Shown here: in pieces, positions 53,978-64,000 of the stretch
Layout: each line of letters starts with the position of its first letter
Position numbering within the stretch: the first letter of the stretch is position 1
Origin: Corbicula japonica
Taxonomy: Eukaryota > Mollusca > Bivalvia > Venerida > Cyrenidae
Length of the DNA stretch: 64,000 bases
Direction: 5' to 3'
NCBI GenBank assembly: GCA_038501625.1
Contig: JAZAYU010000712.1
Coordinates: 1 to 64,000, forward strand
Notes under the pieces: model-generated
What the model was told of the DNA's origin: nothing
The model's database searches: none
Seen by the model: the letters and a program-made list of their open reading frames with translations, nothing else
Program-made: the position numbers and the translations under genes

Positions 53978-56900
53978 TTTGAAAATTTAATGAGATGCGT
54001 TTATGTTTTGTTGTTATAATATCTACATTTATAAAATATTTGTTTTATGTTTGTTTTCTGAATTAGAGAAACATCCGTTTTATTTTATGAACGATAATAT
54101 TTTCCATCTGAGAAACTACGAACTATTAGAGGTACTATCCAGGTCCTCTGTTGCAACTAACAGTTTTCAGTCATAATCAATGTTCATTGGGAATGAGGAA
54201 GTTCAATTCACGTTTAACTGATAAAGATAAGTGTAATAAATATCTTCTGTTTTGTAAACAAAAAAGTCATTAATCTGAAACTAATTTTTTAAATAAATCA
54301 CTTAAAATACTTTTATTATTGATTAACTATCTTACCATGTACTACGTTAAAATGAAGTTTAATTTAAAACTCGAATCAAAATGATACTGATCATTTCATG
54401 TTCATCTGCTAGCTAACTCATAGTATTTGTTTAAATATTTTGTTAATATGAGCAGTTGTTTCAATACATTCTTTTGATATGATCATTAAATTATATGTGT
54501 AGATATTCAATCATTTGAACTTGGACTTAATCATTTTTAGAATATTTTAACAAAACATTTTCACAATAAAGATAAATTATTAAATGATTATTAACATAAA
54601 TATAGTGCACACTTAAAAAAATAAAGTTTAATTAATTCCATTCCATCTTTTATCATCATTCAAGACTGATCAGCTTCAGCACTGATGTGGATCATGACAT
54701 GGAGTTTAGTTTTATATCCTTTGAAAGCTCTTGTTATATTTTGTAACAAGTATAGGAAATCATGTACAAATTTCAACCAATGTAAGACTAGTCTACATAT
54801 TAATGTTGACGATCTTAGGCTTTGGCTTTGGGCAGTTTAATATAATAATATTGTGTAAAAGCCGCCATCTTGAAAAATTACGAGAATTATTTCAGATAGT
54901 GAAACGAAGTAGAAAAGTATTAAATAATTTTGTTTAGATAATTATTTGTACAACTCAAAAAAGTTGATGTCTTTTGTAAATAAAAAAACTTAGTTAAGAT
55001 CGTTTTTTTCACTACTACATGATCATCGAGATCGACGTATTGTGCTATCGGATATTGGCAGTCTGCACAACTTGATCACAGGTTGAGCGTACGGTCTGCT
55101 GAACAGATATCTGTAAACAAACATTAAAAATCAATATAAGCGGCCTATAATAGTTACGCAAACAGCGATTATATCAGTTTCGAGTTAATAAAAGTAAGAA
55201 TTTTTAACTTCCATGTTGGATATTCTTTGCGATTAAATTTATAATTAATCTCCAAATTTCGAATAGTTTGCGAATTGAATGAAATCATAATAACTCGTTC
55301 ATTCACCGTGATACCTTATAGAGACCTCTTGTGGATCATTTTCAACGAAAAATATATTTGATCTGGTGGTATCATCTGAATTTGTATAGAAAACAATTTC
55401 GAGCATAGTTGCACGCAGGTATTTATTCGCGCAGCTGTATAAATTTTCACAGACTTGTTAATATAAATTGAAGTTTGCTGTGATTTGATTTGACAGTTAA
55501 ACTTGAGAGAAATAAAATAACAATAAAGTAACTAAAAAAATTATCACATATGATACAAGTAGCATTTAAGACTATCATTTAGTCACCTTACAGAAACTAA
55601 TATGAACTAAGGCACTGCCTCAATGCGAGCTCTAGTGCAAAACTCTTTTATTCAAGTAAACTTTTTAACTTGCTGCTTCTGAATCAGTGAATGACTTGAA
55701 ACATCTTGAACTACAATTTAATAAACCAAAATGTAACAAAAAAGCTTTTATTCAGGTTGTTACACTTTATCAACAAGCAATGCATTTTACTGTCTTTACT
55801 CTGATTATAACACTTCAAAAATTATATTTTGTAGATTTCCTTCATGCCGCCATGGTAGCTTAGCCGAGAGCCCAACGAATTGTGCGCAACAAGGGCTTTT
55901 CTATATATACGATGTCCGCCCTTCGCGCACAACCCAGTTAGCATTCACATCAAGGCGGAAAATTTTCCTTCTATATGTATATGCCAGCGATAAGAATCAT
56001 TGTCGCATCTTTTGACGCTTCAAATAGTTTTTTAAACCTTATATATCTTTAAAAAAATTACATACCTTAAAAGCTAATTCCAATTAGAATCAATATATGT
56101 GATCTTTTGTCAGAAACTTGTTTGTTTATTATGAAAAAAAACCAACAGTTTTTATGTTGCACAGCTAAAAGTCCAGGTGACTGTAGTGTTCGATGTATGA
56201 AAGGGACGCTTTGAAGCCTTTCATTGGTTATTACATTGAAACCTTCATGTAATTTTTTTTGTAAACGGCATAAACAATAGTAGGTTAAAAAGTTTTATTT
56301 GTGGAATCATTTTTTTATTTTATTGACACTAGAGACTATTTACGTTTTATAACAACAAATGAACATAGCAGTGCTGAAATTTTCAAGTGGCAGTGAACAA
56401 ACGGGAATTTAAATCGGGTCAATTCCCACCACAGTTTTGATCCTAACTGCTTGAGACGTAAAGGACAGACGTCTATAAAAAAGTCAGTATGATAATGGAT
56501 CTGTACTTGGAGTCGAATTATTGAGACTACTTAACTGACAGAGCATCACTATGCAAAACTGGATCTAAGGTTCAAGTCCTGGTTTCCGACCCAAAACTAC
56601 CACATAAATATTAATATGTAAACAAAAAAGTCCCTCCTGCTTTCACACTCGGGGCTTGGGACCCGACGATGGTGCAGTTGCCTATTTTGTTTTGGTTCTT
56701 CTCTTATGTACAAGCCTAAAGCTAATACTGAAAAGCTGGTAGCAGCACCATTGCTAACGCAGAATAACTCGTGATAATAATCTTATTATACTGATATACT
56801 GAAAACATAAAATAATAGTATTATTTAAAAAATCTTTGCATTTAGGTTCCCATTTCAAGCATGACTGCATCACAATAGGCATATGTTACAAACAAAATGC

Positions 56901-57671
56901 ACGACAGACAATATAATGGACGCACACATACACAAGATAATCTATTGGACGCACGATACCGTTGCACAAAATTCAGTAAATGTTTCTGGCATATGAAACA
57001 TCAAACCTGTCTTAAGCATCCATTTGTGAATAGCAACCAGCTGTCTTAAACAGTCAGTTTGAAGATGTCCTAAAATAAAACTTTGTTCTAATTTTTACCT
57101 GTCTTAAACAGCCATCTGTCTTAAACATCCACTTTTTGTCACTCCCTTGGGTGGCTGCTTAAGACAGTAGACTGTAATTATTAAAAAACATCCGCTAATG
57201 ATGATTTAAGAAGTACCACGATCTAACATGTGATTCTTCGTGTTTGTAAATCCACTGTACAATGAGGGTATAAAAATATGTCTGTAATTATCTTACAATT
57301 ATGAATATAATAGAACTGATTGTACTGCGCTTTACAAGAGTGATTGAGAAATTAAATAAAAAATATGTGGTCCGTTAAAAGTTGAATTTGGATGCCGAAA
57401 GAGAAACGATACGGGGTGTATCGTTTTATACGGGGTGTATCGTTTTAGCCTAACAGTCCAATTTTGATGCCAAATAATGTGGAAATATCGTGGTTAATTC
57501 AACCAAAATGATATTTCCACCCTGAAGAGTCTGGAGCCGAAAAGGGAGTTAGCTATCCATCGCGATGAGGACCGGGTGCATTCTTGTCTTGTAGAAATCT
57601 TCAGCCACCAGAGGACCATACCCGACACCTTGAGGGTATCAGATAATGATGTCCCCTGGGGCACTTGTTGA
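53978..57671. other. Long AT-rich intergenic region
   Basis: No gene supported. A structured stretch at 55845-55960 has inverted pairs TTGTGCGC / GCGCACAA and GCCGCC / GGCGG. CTGTCTTAA(A/G)CA phrases recur at 57010-57175, and an ACGGGGTGTATCGTTTTA unit is doubled near 57410-57446; these look like transposon ends. Confidence 0.45.
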
Positions 57672-57752
57672 AAATGCACCCGGGCTCTTGATGCGGCCCT
57701 GAAAGGAGATTTATTGTGTGTTTTACCCACCGGATATGGTAAAACATTAATC
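57672..57752 (+). pseudogene. RecQ-like helicase fragment, motif I
   Basis: The plus strand encodes RALDAALKGDLLCVLPTGYG followed by KTLII, the Walker A/motif I of RecQ-type superfamily-2 helicases (LPTGYGKS-like). An in-frame stop lies at 57669-57671. The frame is interrupted at 57753 by a direct repeat unit. Confidence 0.7.
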
Positions 57753-58351
57753 ATTGAAATAGATGAAAAGGGAACTTTGAAAGCCACCGAACACGACAAA
57801 TATGAAAATACTGCAGGCTCGGTTTGATTGAGCCTGTTCATGGGCAGTAATGGGAATGCTTATTACTGCCCACGCCGCCTAGCCCCGGGTTGAGCGCAAC
57901 TCAGTAATTACACCATTAAATAGTACAATTTCGATCCATCCCAAACGATGGTATGCATATGGCGGTGAACATGGAACCTTCAATGAGGTATTTTCAGATT
58001 AATACCATTCCATGTTCAGCGGCGTATGGTCCCCAGATAAAAGAATGGGTTTGCCCTAAACGAGAAAACAATGGGCGGAACTAAACAGAATAGAATTTTG
58101 ACAGGGGATCTTAGAATATAAATCCTGCATATCACAGACTACGCCAAAGGCAAAATTTAAAAACCAGGAAGTATATTCTTGGGGGTGATTGGACAATATC
58201 CAAATCTATATTGGCTGGGATATTGAAACCACCTATCTATAAACTGGCCGAAATATTAAAACAAAAGGAATTTTAGAAGTACCATAAACATAGTACATAA
58301 GTATCGTGCTCAGCCGACCTTCAAAGGACGTAACTGATAACAGCACTGATT
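57753..58351. repeat. ~0.6-kb direct repeat, unit 1
   Basis: Begins ATTGAAATAGATGAAAAGGG and ends near AACAGCACTGAT. Almost identical to 58409-58995. Includes an internal inverted pair around GTGAACATGGAA / TTCCATGTTCA. Confidence 0.85.
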
Positions 58352-58408
58352 GAATGTACGGGGAATTTTTTTACAGCCGCCACACGGCACAAACAACGCT
58401 ATTGTGAT

Positions 58409-58995
58409 ATTGAAATAGATGAAAAGGGAACTTTGAAAGCCACCGAACACGACAAATATGAAAATACTGCAGGCTCGGTTTGATTGAGCCTGTTCATGGG
58501 CAGTAATGGGAATGCTTATTACTGCCCACGCCGCCTAGCCCCGGGTTGAGCGCAACTCAGTAATTACACCATTAAATAGTACAATTTCGATCCATCCCAA
58601 ACGATGGTATGCATATGGCGGTGAACATGGAACCTTCAATGAGGTATTTTCAGATTAATACCATTCCATGTTCAGCGGCGTATGGTCCCCAGATAAAAGA
58701 ATGGGTTTGCCCTAAACGAGAAAACAATGGGCGGAACTAAACAGAATAGAATTTTGACAGGGGATCTTAGAATATAAATCCTGCATATCACAGACTACGC
58801 CAAAGGCAAAATTTAAAAACCAGGAAGTATATTCTTGGGGGTGATTGGACAATATCCAAATCTATATTGGCTGGGATATTGAAACCACCTATCTATAAAC
58901 TAAAATAAAAGGAATTTTAGAAGTACCATAAACATAGTACATAAGTATCGTGCTCAGCCGACCTTCAAAGGACGTAACTGATAACAGCACTGATA
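58409..58995. repeat. ~0.6-kb direct repeat, unit 2
   Basis: Repeats unit 1 with a 12-bp deletion near 58898 (CTATAAACTAAAATAAAAGG). The two units are separated by 57 bp (58352-58408). They could be a tandem duplication or the two ends of a short non-autonomous element. Confidence 0.85.
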
Positions 58996-59246
58996 AAAGT
59001 ATTCCGCAAGTGAATAACACAATTGTAATTGTGGTTAATCCACTAATTTGTATTATGGATCAACAAGAGGCGAAATTTGGGGATGAATGTATAAGAATGT
59101 CAGAAACATTTCTCCAGTCTTCTGACAGAGAACAGGTTTGCATACACTTTTTTGATACCCAACACATGTTTAATCACATTTTATCTGAAAAATTGCTATA
59201 CATTGAAGAACTGACGAAAAGGAAATACTGGGTAGATCCTAGTTAA
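58996..59246 (+). pseudogene. RecQ-like helicase fragment, motif Ia region
   Basis: Encodes NNTIVIVVNPLICIMDQQEA and onward to a stop at 59244. VVxPLIxLMxDQ is the hallmark just after motif I in RecQ-like helicases. It reads as the continuation of 57672-57752, separated by the inserted repeats. No further helicase motifs follow. Confidence 0.65.
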
Positions 59247-59432
59247 GCGGACCCCATATATTCAAAACACAAAAAGCACAGCGGCGTTTGAGCGAGAAAA
59301 GCGGGGGTGTGGGGGCGGTATAATTCACTATAATTGACATTTGTTATTATCACGTGGTTGCACAACACCTCTTCGAGTGTAGTAAGCCATCATCCGTAAC
59401 TATGTTTAATAATGTATTTCTATCCTTCGCCT

Positions 59433-59752
59433 TAACAGTTTAGATCCTGATCAGACGGCAAAGATATGGACCTAAACTGTTCGCTTTTTGATTCATTAGA
59501 TTATTTCTGACAAAATGCCATCAGTGCAGATCCTGATTAGGCAGCATGGAGCACATGCGTAAAAATGCATTAACCCTTTCCTCCATATAAGCTCCTTTAT
59601 GGTATGGGCAAACAGTTTAGATCCAGATCAGCCAGCACATACTCCGTTTGTTTTTTATTTATTAAGTTATTTCAGACCAAATTGCCAACAGTGTAGATCC
59701 TGATCAGACAGCCCATACTTAGAAAGGCATATGTATGAAGTAAAGGGTGAAG
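59433..59752. mobile_element. Two adjacent fold-back MITEs (AACCCTTT family)
   Basis: The left copy runs from TTAACAGTTTAGATCCTGAT to about 59570. The right copy runs from TTAACCCTTTCCTCCATATA to GAAGTAAAGGGTGAA. Both carry GATCCAGATCAGCC or GATCCTGATCAGAC cores. Confidence 0.7.
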
Positions 59753-60479
59753 TATTTTCCAATTGTTTGAATTAAACAATATTGGAATAATTAAATATTA
59801 ATCGATTTCAATTTTAACAAGAAAGCCAATGTATGCAAAAGTTATGTTACAGTTGCATAACAAAATTATTGCATAATTATTTTCATTCCTTATGGAAATA
59901 TAAAGTATTTTATGTGTAGGTTGTCAATTTCTCTACAACATGTAATCGTTGGAATCTACAGAAATTAAATTCAAGTAAAAATCACCGGCACCATAGTCAG
60001 ACATTGACAGCAGACAACGCCATGTTTGTTTACTTCACTGGTTCCTTAGCAAACAAGGTGCGCGAAGCTATACAGGGTTCCAGTCGATTAGCTCATACCG
60101 GTCTCTTATCACGAAGTAGATAGAGACCGAGGTACCAGTCTATGCAAGACCATGGAGGAAAATCGGAACGCTTCGGATTACAAATTTTTAAAAGCGATGG
60201 TAAAGCTCGCATATTATATGAATAATTTTCGCACACTAAAACGATCACATTGAAACAGTTGTATATAACTACAAATTCTTGTAAATACTCCACTATGTGT
60301 GAGACGCGTAGTTTGTTCATTGATTCTTCGAATAAAACAGACTGTCAGGCGAAAATTACATCATTATATGAACATTATATGAACATGTTTATGTACATAG
60401 CATAAAGATAAACAGGTCAGTTGTATTTGGCCACATTCAGTTAAAAAACTAACAATTACTGTGTTCTACTACTAGTTCA
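59753..60479. other. AT-rich intergenic sequence
   Basis: No recognised gene or repeat. A short minus-strand ORF at 60093-60320 has no known features. Confidence 0.4.
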
Positions 60480-60596
60480 TTGTATCAGTTCTATGTTGTA
60501 CAGCTGTAGCTTTTTCTTTCTGTTTTCACCATTGGATACAGCAAGTCGTGTGTTATCCTTGGATACACAAACGCTACAAGAATACACAATGTCCAG
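60480..60596 (-). pseudogene. TRIM-like C-terminal relic cut by a SINE
   Basis: Matches the 3' end of the TRIM genes (CAGTTCTATGTTGTACAGC, GCAAGTCGTGTGTTATCCTT, GGATACACAAACGCTAC) up to ATGTCCAG, where SINE sequence begins. Confidence 0.75.
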
Positions 60597-60888
60597 TGTC
60601 ACAGGGTGAGAAAGAATCTGGAGCCAGACCGGGACTCAAACCCGGGACCCCTCGCTTACAGGGAGAGTGTTCTCCTGACTGAGCTATCCGGGCCGCTGAC
60701 ACATCTTTTCCCCAGAGAGTGACTAGATTCGTACCGCGACATTTTCCCACCACAACTTGGAAATTCGTCCTCGAATTCCAGAGGGTACTTTATATTCACA
60801 GTTGCAAGCGTTTAAGACTAATCAAGCAATGCTGCCACGATTAGACGGTTCCACGGTTCCACGTTGTCACAGGGTGAGAAAGAATGGT
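60597..60888 (-). repeat. tRNA-derived SINE
   Basis: On the minus strand: a body with GAATTCGAGGACGAATTTCC and GAATCTAGTCACTC, then a tRNA-like head (A box GATAGCTCAGTCAGGAGAAC, B box GGGTTTGAGTCCCGG), then GATTCTTTCTCACCCTGTG. TGTCACAGGGTGAGAAAGAAT occurs at both edges (60597 and 60866), which points to a tandem or dimeric copy. Related to 14010-14400. Confidence 0.75.
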
Positions 60889-61770
60889 TTATCATAACCA
60901 TACAATTTCAATAAATAAAACATTGTAATAAAAAGTAGTTTATTGATAATTCACTCAGATGACATGATAGTACATACCTAAACAAACTGTTTAAGAAAAC
61001 AGTGGGGTTGATGTTTAAGAGTGTTATTGGGGTAAGAACAATGTAAAGAAGACAGACAAACGATTGCCAGACAGGATAACAGGACATCAGAAAGTTGAGT
61101 TCCTATTCCCTGGATTCTTTGCCAGTCGTGATAAGCTGCTTTCCTATACTCTGCTGAATGGGAATCGGACAGCATGTAAGAAGTAGAAGATTAACTCCAT
61201 AGCAGGTAGCATTACTTTTACCTTGACTTCGAACCCGTTTTCTAAACATTCTTATTCTGAATATTATTTACGCATGGTTACCAACATGAATAACAGTGGA
61301 AATAAAAATGAAATTAAAACAATATAACATATTTCACCGAGAAGTTTTTTATATTTCTATATTTGTGTTATACTTAATTTTTTAGATGCTAGCGCATAAT
61401 ATTGAATCATACTTATAATTGTAATATTCATTAATCAGTTATATCATTTAGATATAAAGGATCGTGTTATGCACGTAATAATAATATTAGTATAATTTGT
61501 ATTCAAAATTTCTGTGTTGGTTTCAAAGAATATATTTTTATAATGTTTTTATTTATACATTTTGAATTTTCAGACCATATGGCGACCTGTACTTAATCCA
61601 GCCTTCAATAGATGACCAAAGAAGTGGGAATATTTAAATGTTCGGTAATCCTATAAAATTAAACAAACGGCCATAAAACACCATGAACTAGGTTACAGGA
61701 AGACAGTTACTCTATTTTGAAATATTAATAAAAACTGCTTAGTTTCTTAGTATAATTATATTATTTATAA
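60889..61770. other. AT-rich intergenic sequence
   Basis: No gene supported. A 65-codon minus ORF at 60978-61175 shows no domain. Confidence 0.4.
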
Positions 61771-62112
61771 TTATATGAGTTCAATTTTGTACAGCAGCAG
61801 CTTCTTCTTCCCGGTATAACAATTGGAGACAGCAAGTCGTGTGTAGTCCTTGGATACACAAACACTGCGCAGAAACTTCATGTCCAGCACATGTGAGGAT
61901 AATATCTGTCCTGAATGAGATATCTGAACTATAGAGTCTGTGTTTTGACTGCAGACAAAGATACAGTCAGCAGGACCGACCGCCACACCACGTGGTTCCT
62001 TGATTATCTTCTCGTCCTTGACCTCGACACTTGCGTTGTTGGCTATGTCATATATGTAAACGGTGTGCGCGAATCTGTTGGACAATACAACCTTATTACA
62101 GTTCTTTATATA
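61771..62112 (-). pseudogene. TRIM-like C-terminal fragment, truncated by an LTR element
   Basis: An open 104-codon frame encodes the last propeller blades (FAHTVYIYDIANNASVEVKD, EPRGVAVGPADCIFVCSQNT) and a normal stop after YKIELI. Homology ends abruptly at about 62112, just upstream of the retrotransposon. The B-box and coiled-coil parts are absent from the window. Confidence 0.8.
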
Positions 62113-62276
62113 GGATTATTAGATAATTATGGTATTTGTTAACCAATTACATGTATACTTATTGCTGTTTCTGTTTCTGTTATTTTCAGATCTTGATCAT
62201 TGTTTAATCAACGAATAAAGATTGACAAATAGAACAGACTCTTATTTATGATCAAGATACAGTGACAATCGCAACA
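62113..62276 (+). promoter_or_regulatory. Possible 5' LTR/leader of the retrotransposon
   Basis: This short stretch lies between the truncated TRIM relic and the gag ATG. It contains AATAAAG at 62213 followed by an AT-rich tail, as expected of a compact LTR. LTR boundaries (TG...CA) and the primer-binding site cannot be set, because the 3' LTR is outside the window. Confidence 0.3.
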
Positions 62277-64000
62277 ATGCCTGCAGTACAGTGTCCAATC
62301 CCTGATTGTGCCTACATCACCGATGACCTGGATCCAGCTATCGTCGCAGCACTTATCACAGCTCACAGTGCTGTACACACATCTGCTGCGGCTGCTACTG
62401 CGAAAGTGGAGAAAGTCAAGCGACCCACTGTAACCGCCGCTGGTACAAGCGAGGACTGGGCATACTTTCTATCGCGCTGGACAGAATATGTGACAGCAAC
62501 AAAACTGACCGGTCAAGACAAAGTGATACAACTACTCGAGTGTTGTGACGAACCTCTTCGCAGAGACCTCACCAGGACAACAGGTGGTAAACTAACAGAA
62601 AAATCGGTGGACGATATATTGGCTGCCATTCGTAAACTAGCTGTTCGTGAAGAAAACACAATGGTAGCCCGTGTGACATTGCATAATATGCGACAGGACC
62701 GTGATGAGTCAGTCAGAAACTTTGGCGCACGTCTCAGAGGACAAGCGGACATTTGCAAATTTGTTATTGATTGCCCTAACTGTGACGCAAAAGTGAACTA
62801 CACAGACGCAATTATGCGGGATGTTCTCACACGAGGTGTGGTAGACCCTGACATTCAGTTAGACTTGCTTGGTGATAAGAATCAAAACATGTCTCTAGAA
62901 GAAGTGTTCCAGTTCGTCGAAGCTAAGGAAGCAGGAAAACGGTCAGCTTCAAGGCTACTCGATGCACATTCGGTTGAGGCGGCTAGTTCATACAGAAGAG
63001 CAAAGCAAACGCCAAGCAAAGACAATCAAGAAGCGTGCTCTTACTGTGGTAAACATGGTCATGGCAAGAAAAGTGTTGCACAAATTCGAAAGACTCAGTG
63101 TCCTGCTTATGGTCATAGGTGTGAACTTTGCCATCGTGAACATCATTTTGAAAGTGTCTGTCGCAGCAAGGACAACCCAAAACGTCAGGCACAACCAAGG
63201 CCACGAAACTATGACAAAGAAAGTGCAGTGTTTGACTCATTGTGTACGTTAAACTCTTCTAAGTCACAAAATGACAACATGAACACTATCAACACTCACA
63301 AGCAGAAGAGACAACAGCAAAGTGTACCACTAGATCATCACATGTATGACAGCATGACAGACACATGGGTGCGCAGAAACTCAAAGCCTCAACCATTTGT
63401 GAACATTACTGTGCAAGCCCTTCCCGAGGACTATTCAGCCTTTGGAATAAAGCTGTCAGCTCCATCAGTGTGCGCAAATATACCTGCTATGGCTGACACA
63501 GGATGCCAGAGCTGCCTCGCCGGTCTAAAAGTAGTTCACCGCCTTGGATTGTCTGAATCGGACCTTATTCCAGTGACAATGCGTATGCGCACAGCAAATA
63601 ATGATGGAATCAAGATCCTCGGAGCCATGTTACTGAGATATTCATACACAATCAACGGCGCTAAAGTGGAGACAAGGCAAATGACCTATGTAACAGACTC
63701 TTCAGACAAACTGTTCCTTAGCAGAGAAGCTTGTGTGAATCTTGGAATCATTGGTGACGAATTTCCTGAGGTACGGCCTTCACAACAACATGCAGCAGCT
63801 GTGCACGGCGAGAACAAAGCACCATGTGGTTGCCCTCTCCGCCAACGGCCACCTCCGCCTCCAAGTGCTTTACCGTTTCCACCGACAGAAGAGAATCGTC
63901 AAAAGCTGCAAGAGTACCTGCTTGATTACTACAGGTCTAGCACGTTCAACACATGTGAACATCAGCTGCTGCCTCTGATGGATGGACCACCAATGAAACT
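62277..64000 (+). CDS. Ty3/gypsy-type Gag-protease polyprotein, 5' part, runs off the window
   Basis: A continuous open frame of about 574 codons begins at ATG 62277 and has no stop before the window end. Residues ~60-225 form a Gag capsid-like helical region. A zinc-binding block follows (CSYCGKHGHGK, then a perfect C-x2-C-x4-H-x4-C knuckle starting CELCHREHHF). About 150 residues later comes a retropepsin motif with DTG in MADTGCQSC. The end of the window reaches the protease-RT linker. The Gag/knuckle layout resembles Mag-like gypsy elements; clade assignment is inference. Codon use is richer in GC than the surroundings. The open frame suggests a young copy. It sits in a TRIM relic. Confidence 0.85.
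   Translation, partial: MPAVQCPIPDCAYITDDLDPAIVAALITAHSAVHTSAAAATAKVEKVKRPTVTAAGTSEDWAYFLSRWTEYVTATKLTGQDKVIQLLECCDEPLRRDLTRTTGGKLTEKSVDDILAAIRKLAVREENTMVARVTLHNMRQDRDESVRNFGARLRGQADICKFVIDCPNCDAKVNYTDAIMRDVLTRGVVDPDIQLDLLGDKNQNMSLEEVFQFVEAKEAGKRSASRLLDAHSVEAASSYRRAKQTPSKDNQEACSYCGKHGHGKKSVAQIRKTQCPAYGHRCELCHREHHFESVCRSKDNPKRQAQPRPRNYDKESAVFDSLCTLNSSKSQNDNMNTINTHKQKRQQQSVPLDHHMYDSMTDTWVRRNSKPQPFVNITVQALPEDYSAFGIKLSAPSVCANIPAMADTGCQSCLAGLKVVHRLGLSESDLIPVTMRMRTANNDGIKILGAMLLRYSYTINGAKVETRQMTYVTDSSDKLFLSREACVNLGIIGDEFPEVRPSQQHAAAVHGENKAPCGCPLRQRPPPPPSALPFPPTEENRQKLQEYLLDYYRSSTFNTCEHQLLPLMDGPPMK

Noticed and set aside
57494..57841. 115-codon minus-strand ORF
   Set aside because: It lies opposite the helicase motif fragment and shows no domain; the plus-strand motif is more convincing.

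Overview
This is an AT-rich, intron-rich animal genome segment, most likely from a bivalve mollusc. That reading rests on four things: a PINCH/LIMS-type gene with short exons separated by large repeat-filled introns; several RING-less B-box/coiled-coil genes of the kind expanded in bivalves; 'pearl'-like elements carrying ~165-bp internal tandem repeats; and tRNA-derived SINEs. The species cannot be fixed from the sequence alone.

Layout. Positions 1-5700 hold repeats: the 3' part of a 145-bp tandem-repeat element, a hAT-like end, fold-back elements, a 986-bp inverted-repeat transposon with a 10-bp target duplication, and a degenerate GGTTGGATA field. Positions 5743-28468 (+) hold a complete ten-exon PINCH/LIMS1 homologue. 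All exon junctions keep frame, giving 405 residues with five LIM domains. One intron has a GC-AG donor. The introns carry three large pearl/Helentron-like elements, two nearly identical 461-bp TTAA MITEs (one placed at the end of another MITE), minisatellites and fold-back elements.

Positions 24.7-53.98 kb are a decayed tandem segmental duplication. Copy 1 (about 24.7-38.2 kb) contains the end of LIMS1 and an intact minus-strand TRIM-like gene (36072-37838). Copy 2 (about 38.7-46.0 kb) keeps one LIMS1 exon, broken by a 14-bp deletion, and a second intact TRIM-like gene (43891-45669). Copy 3 (about 46.4-54.0 kb) is more diverged; its TRIM gene is a pseudogene with several frameshifts. Because the copies can be aligned by eye, several transposon insertions can be read against an empty site inside this same window.

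Positions 54-62 kb hold sparse AT-rich sequence, a RecQ-like helicase relic split by two ~0.59-kb direct repeats, fold-back elements, a SINE, and two further TRIM C-terminal relics. Positions 62277-64000 are the open 5' coding part of a Ty3/gypsy-type LTR retrotransposon (Gag, zinc knuckle, DTG protease) that runs off the window.

The most interesting structure is a shared blueprint among seven non-autonomous elements (1-1381, 10029-11836, 12246-13720, 20375-22830, 26043-27224, 27454-27716, and 33598-35850 on the minus strand). The complete members have a subterminal inverted repeat of about 9-12 bp near each end, a short hairpin just inside the 3' end, a terminal CTAG or CTTG before a T run, and usually an internal tandem array. 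This resembles Helentron-associated/rolling-circle elements. One member has a near-exact empty site in the duplicated copy.
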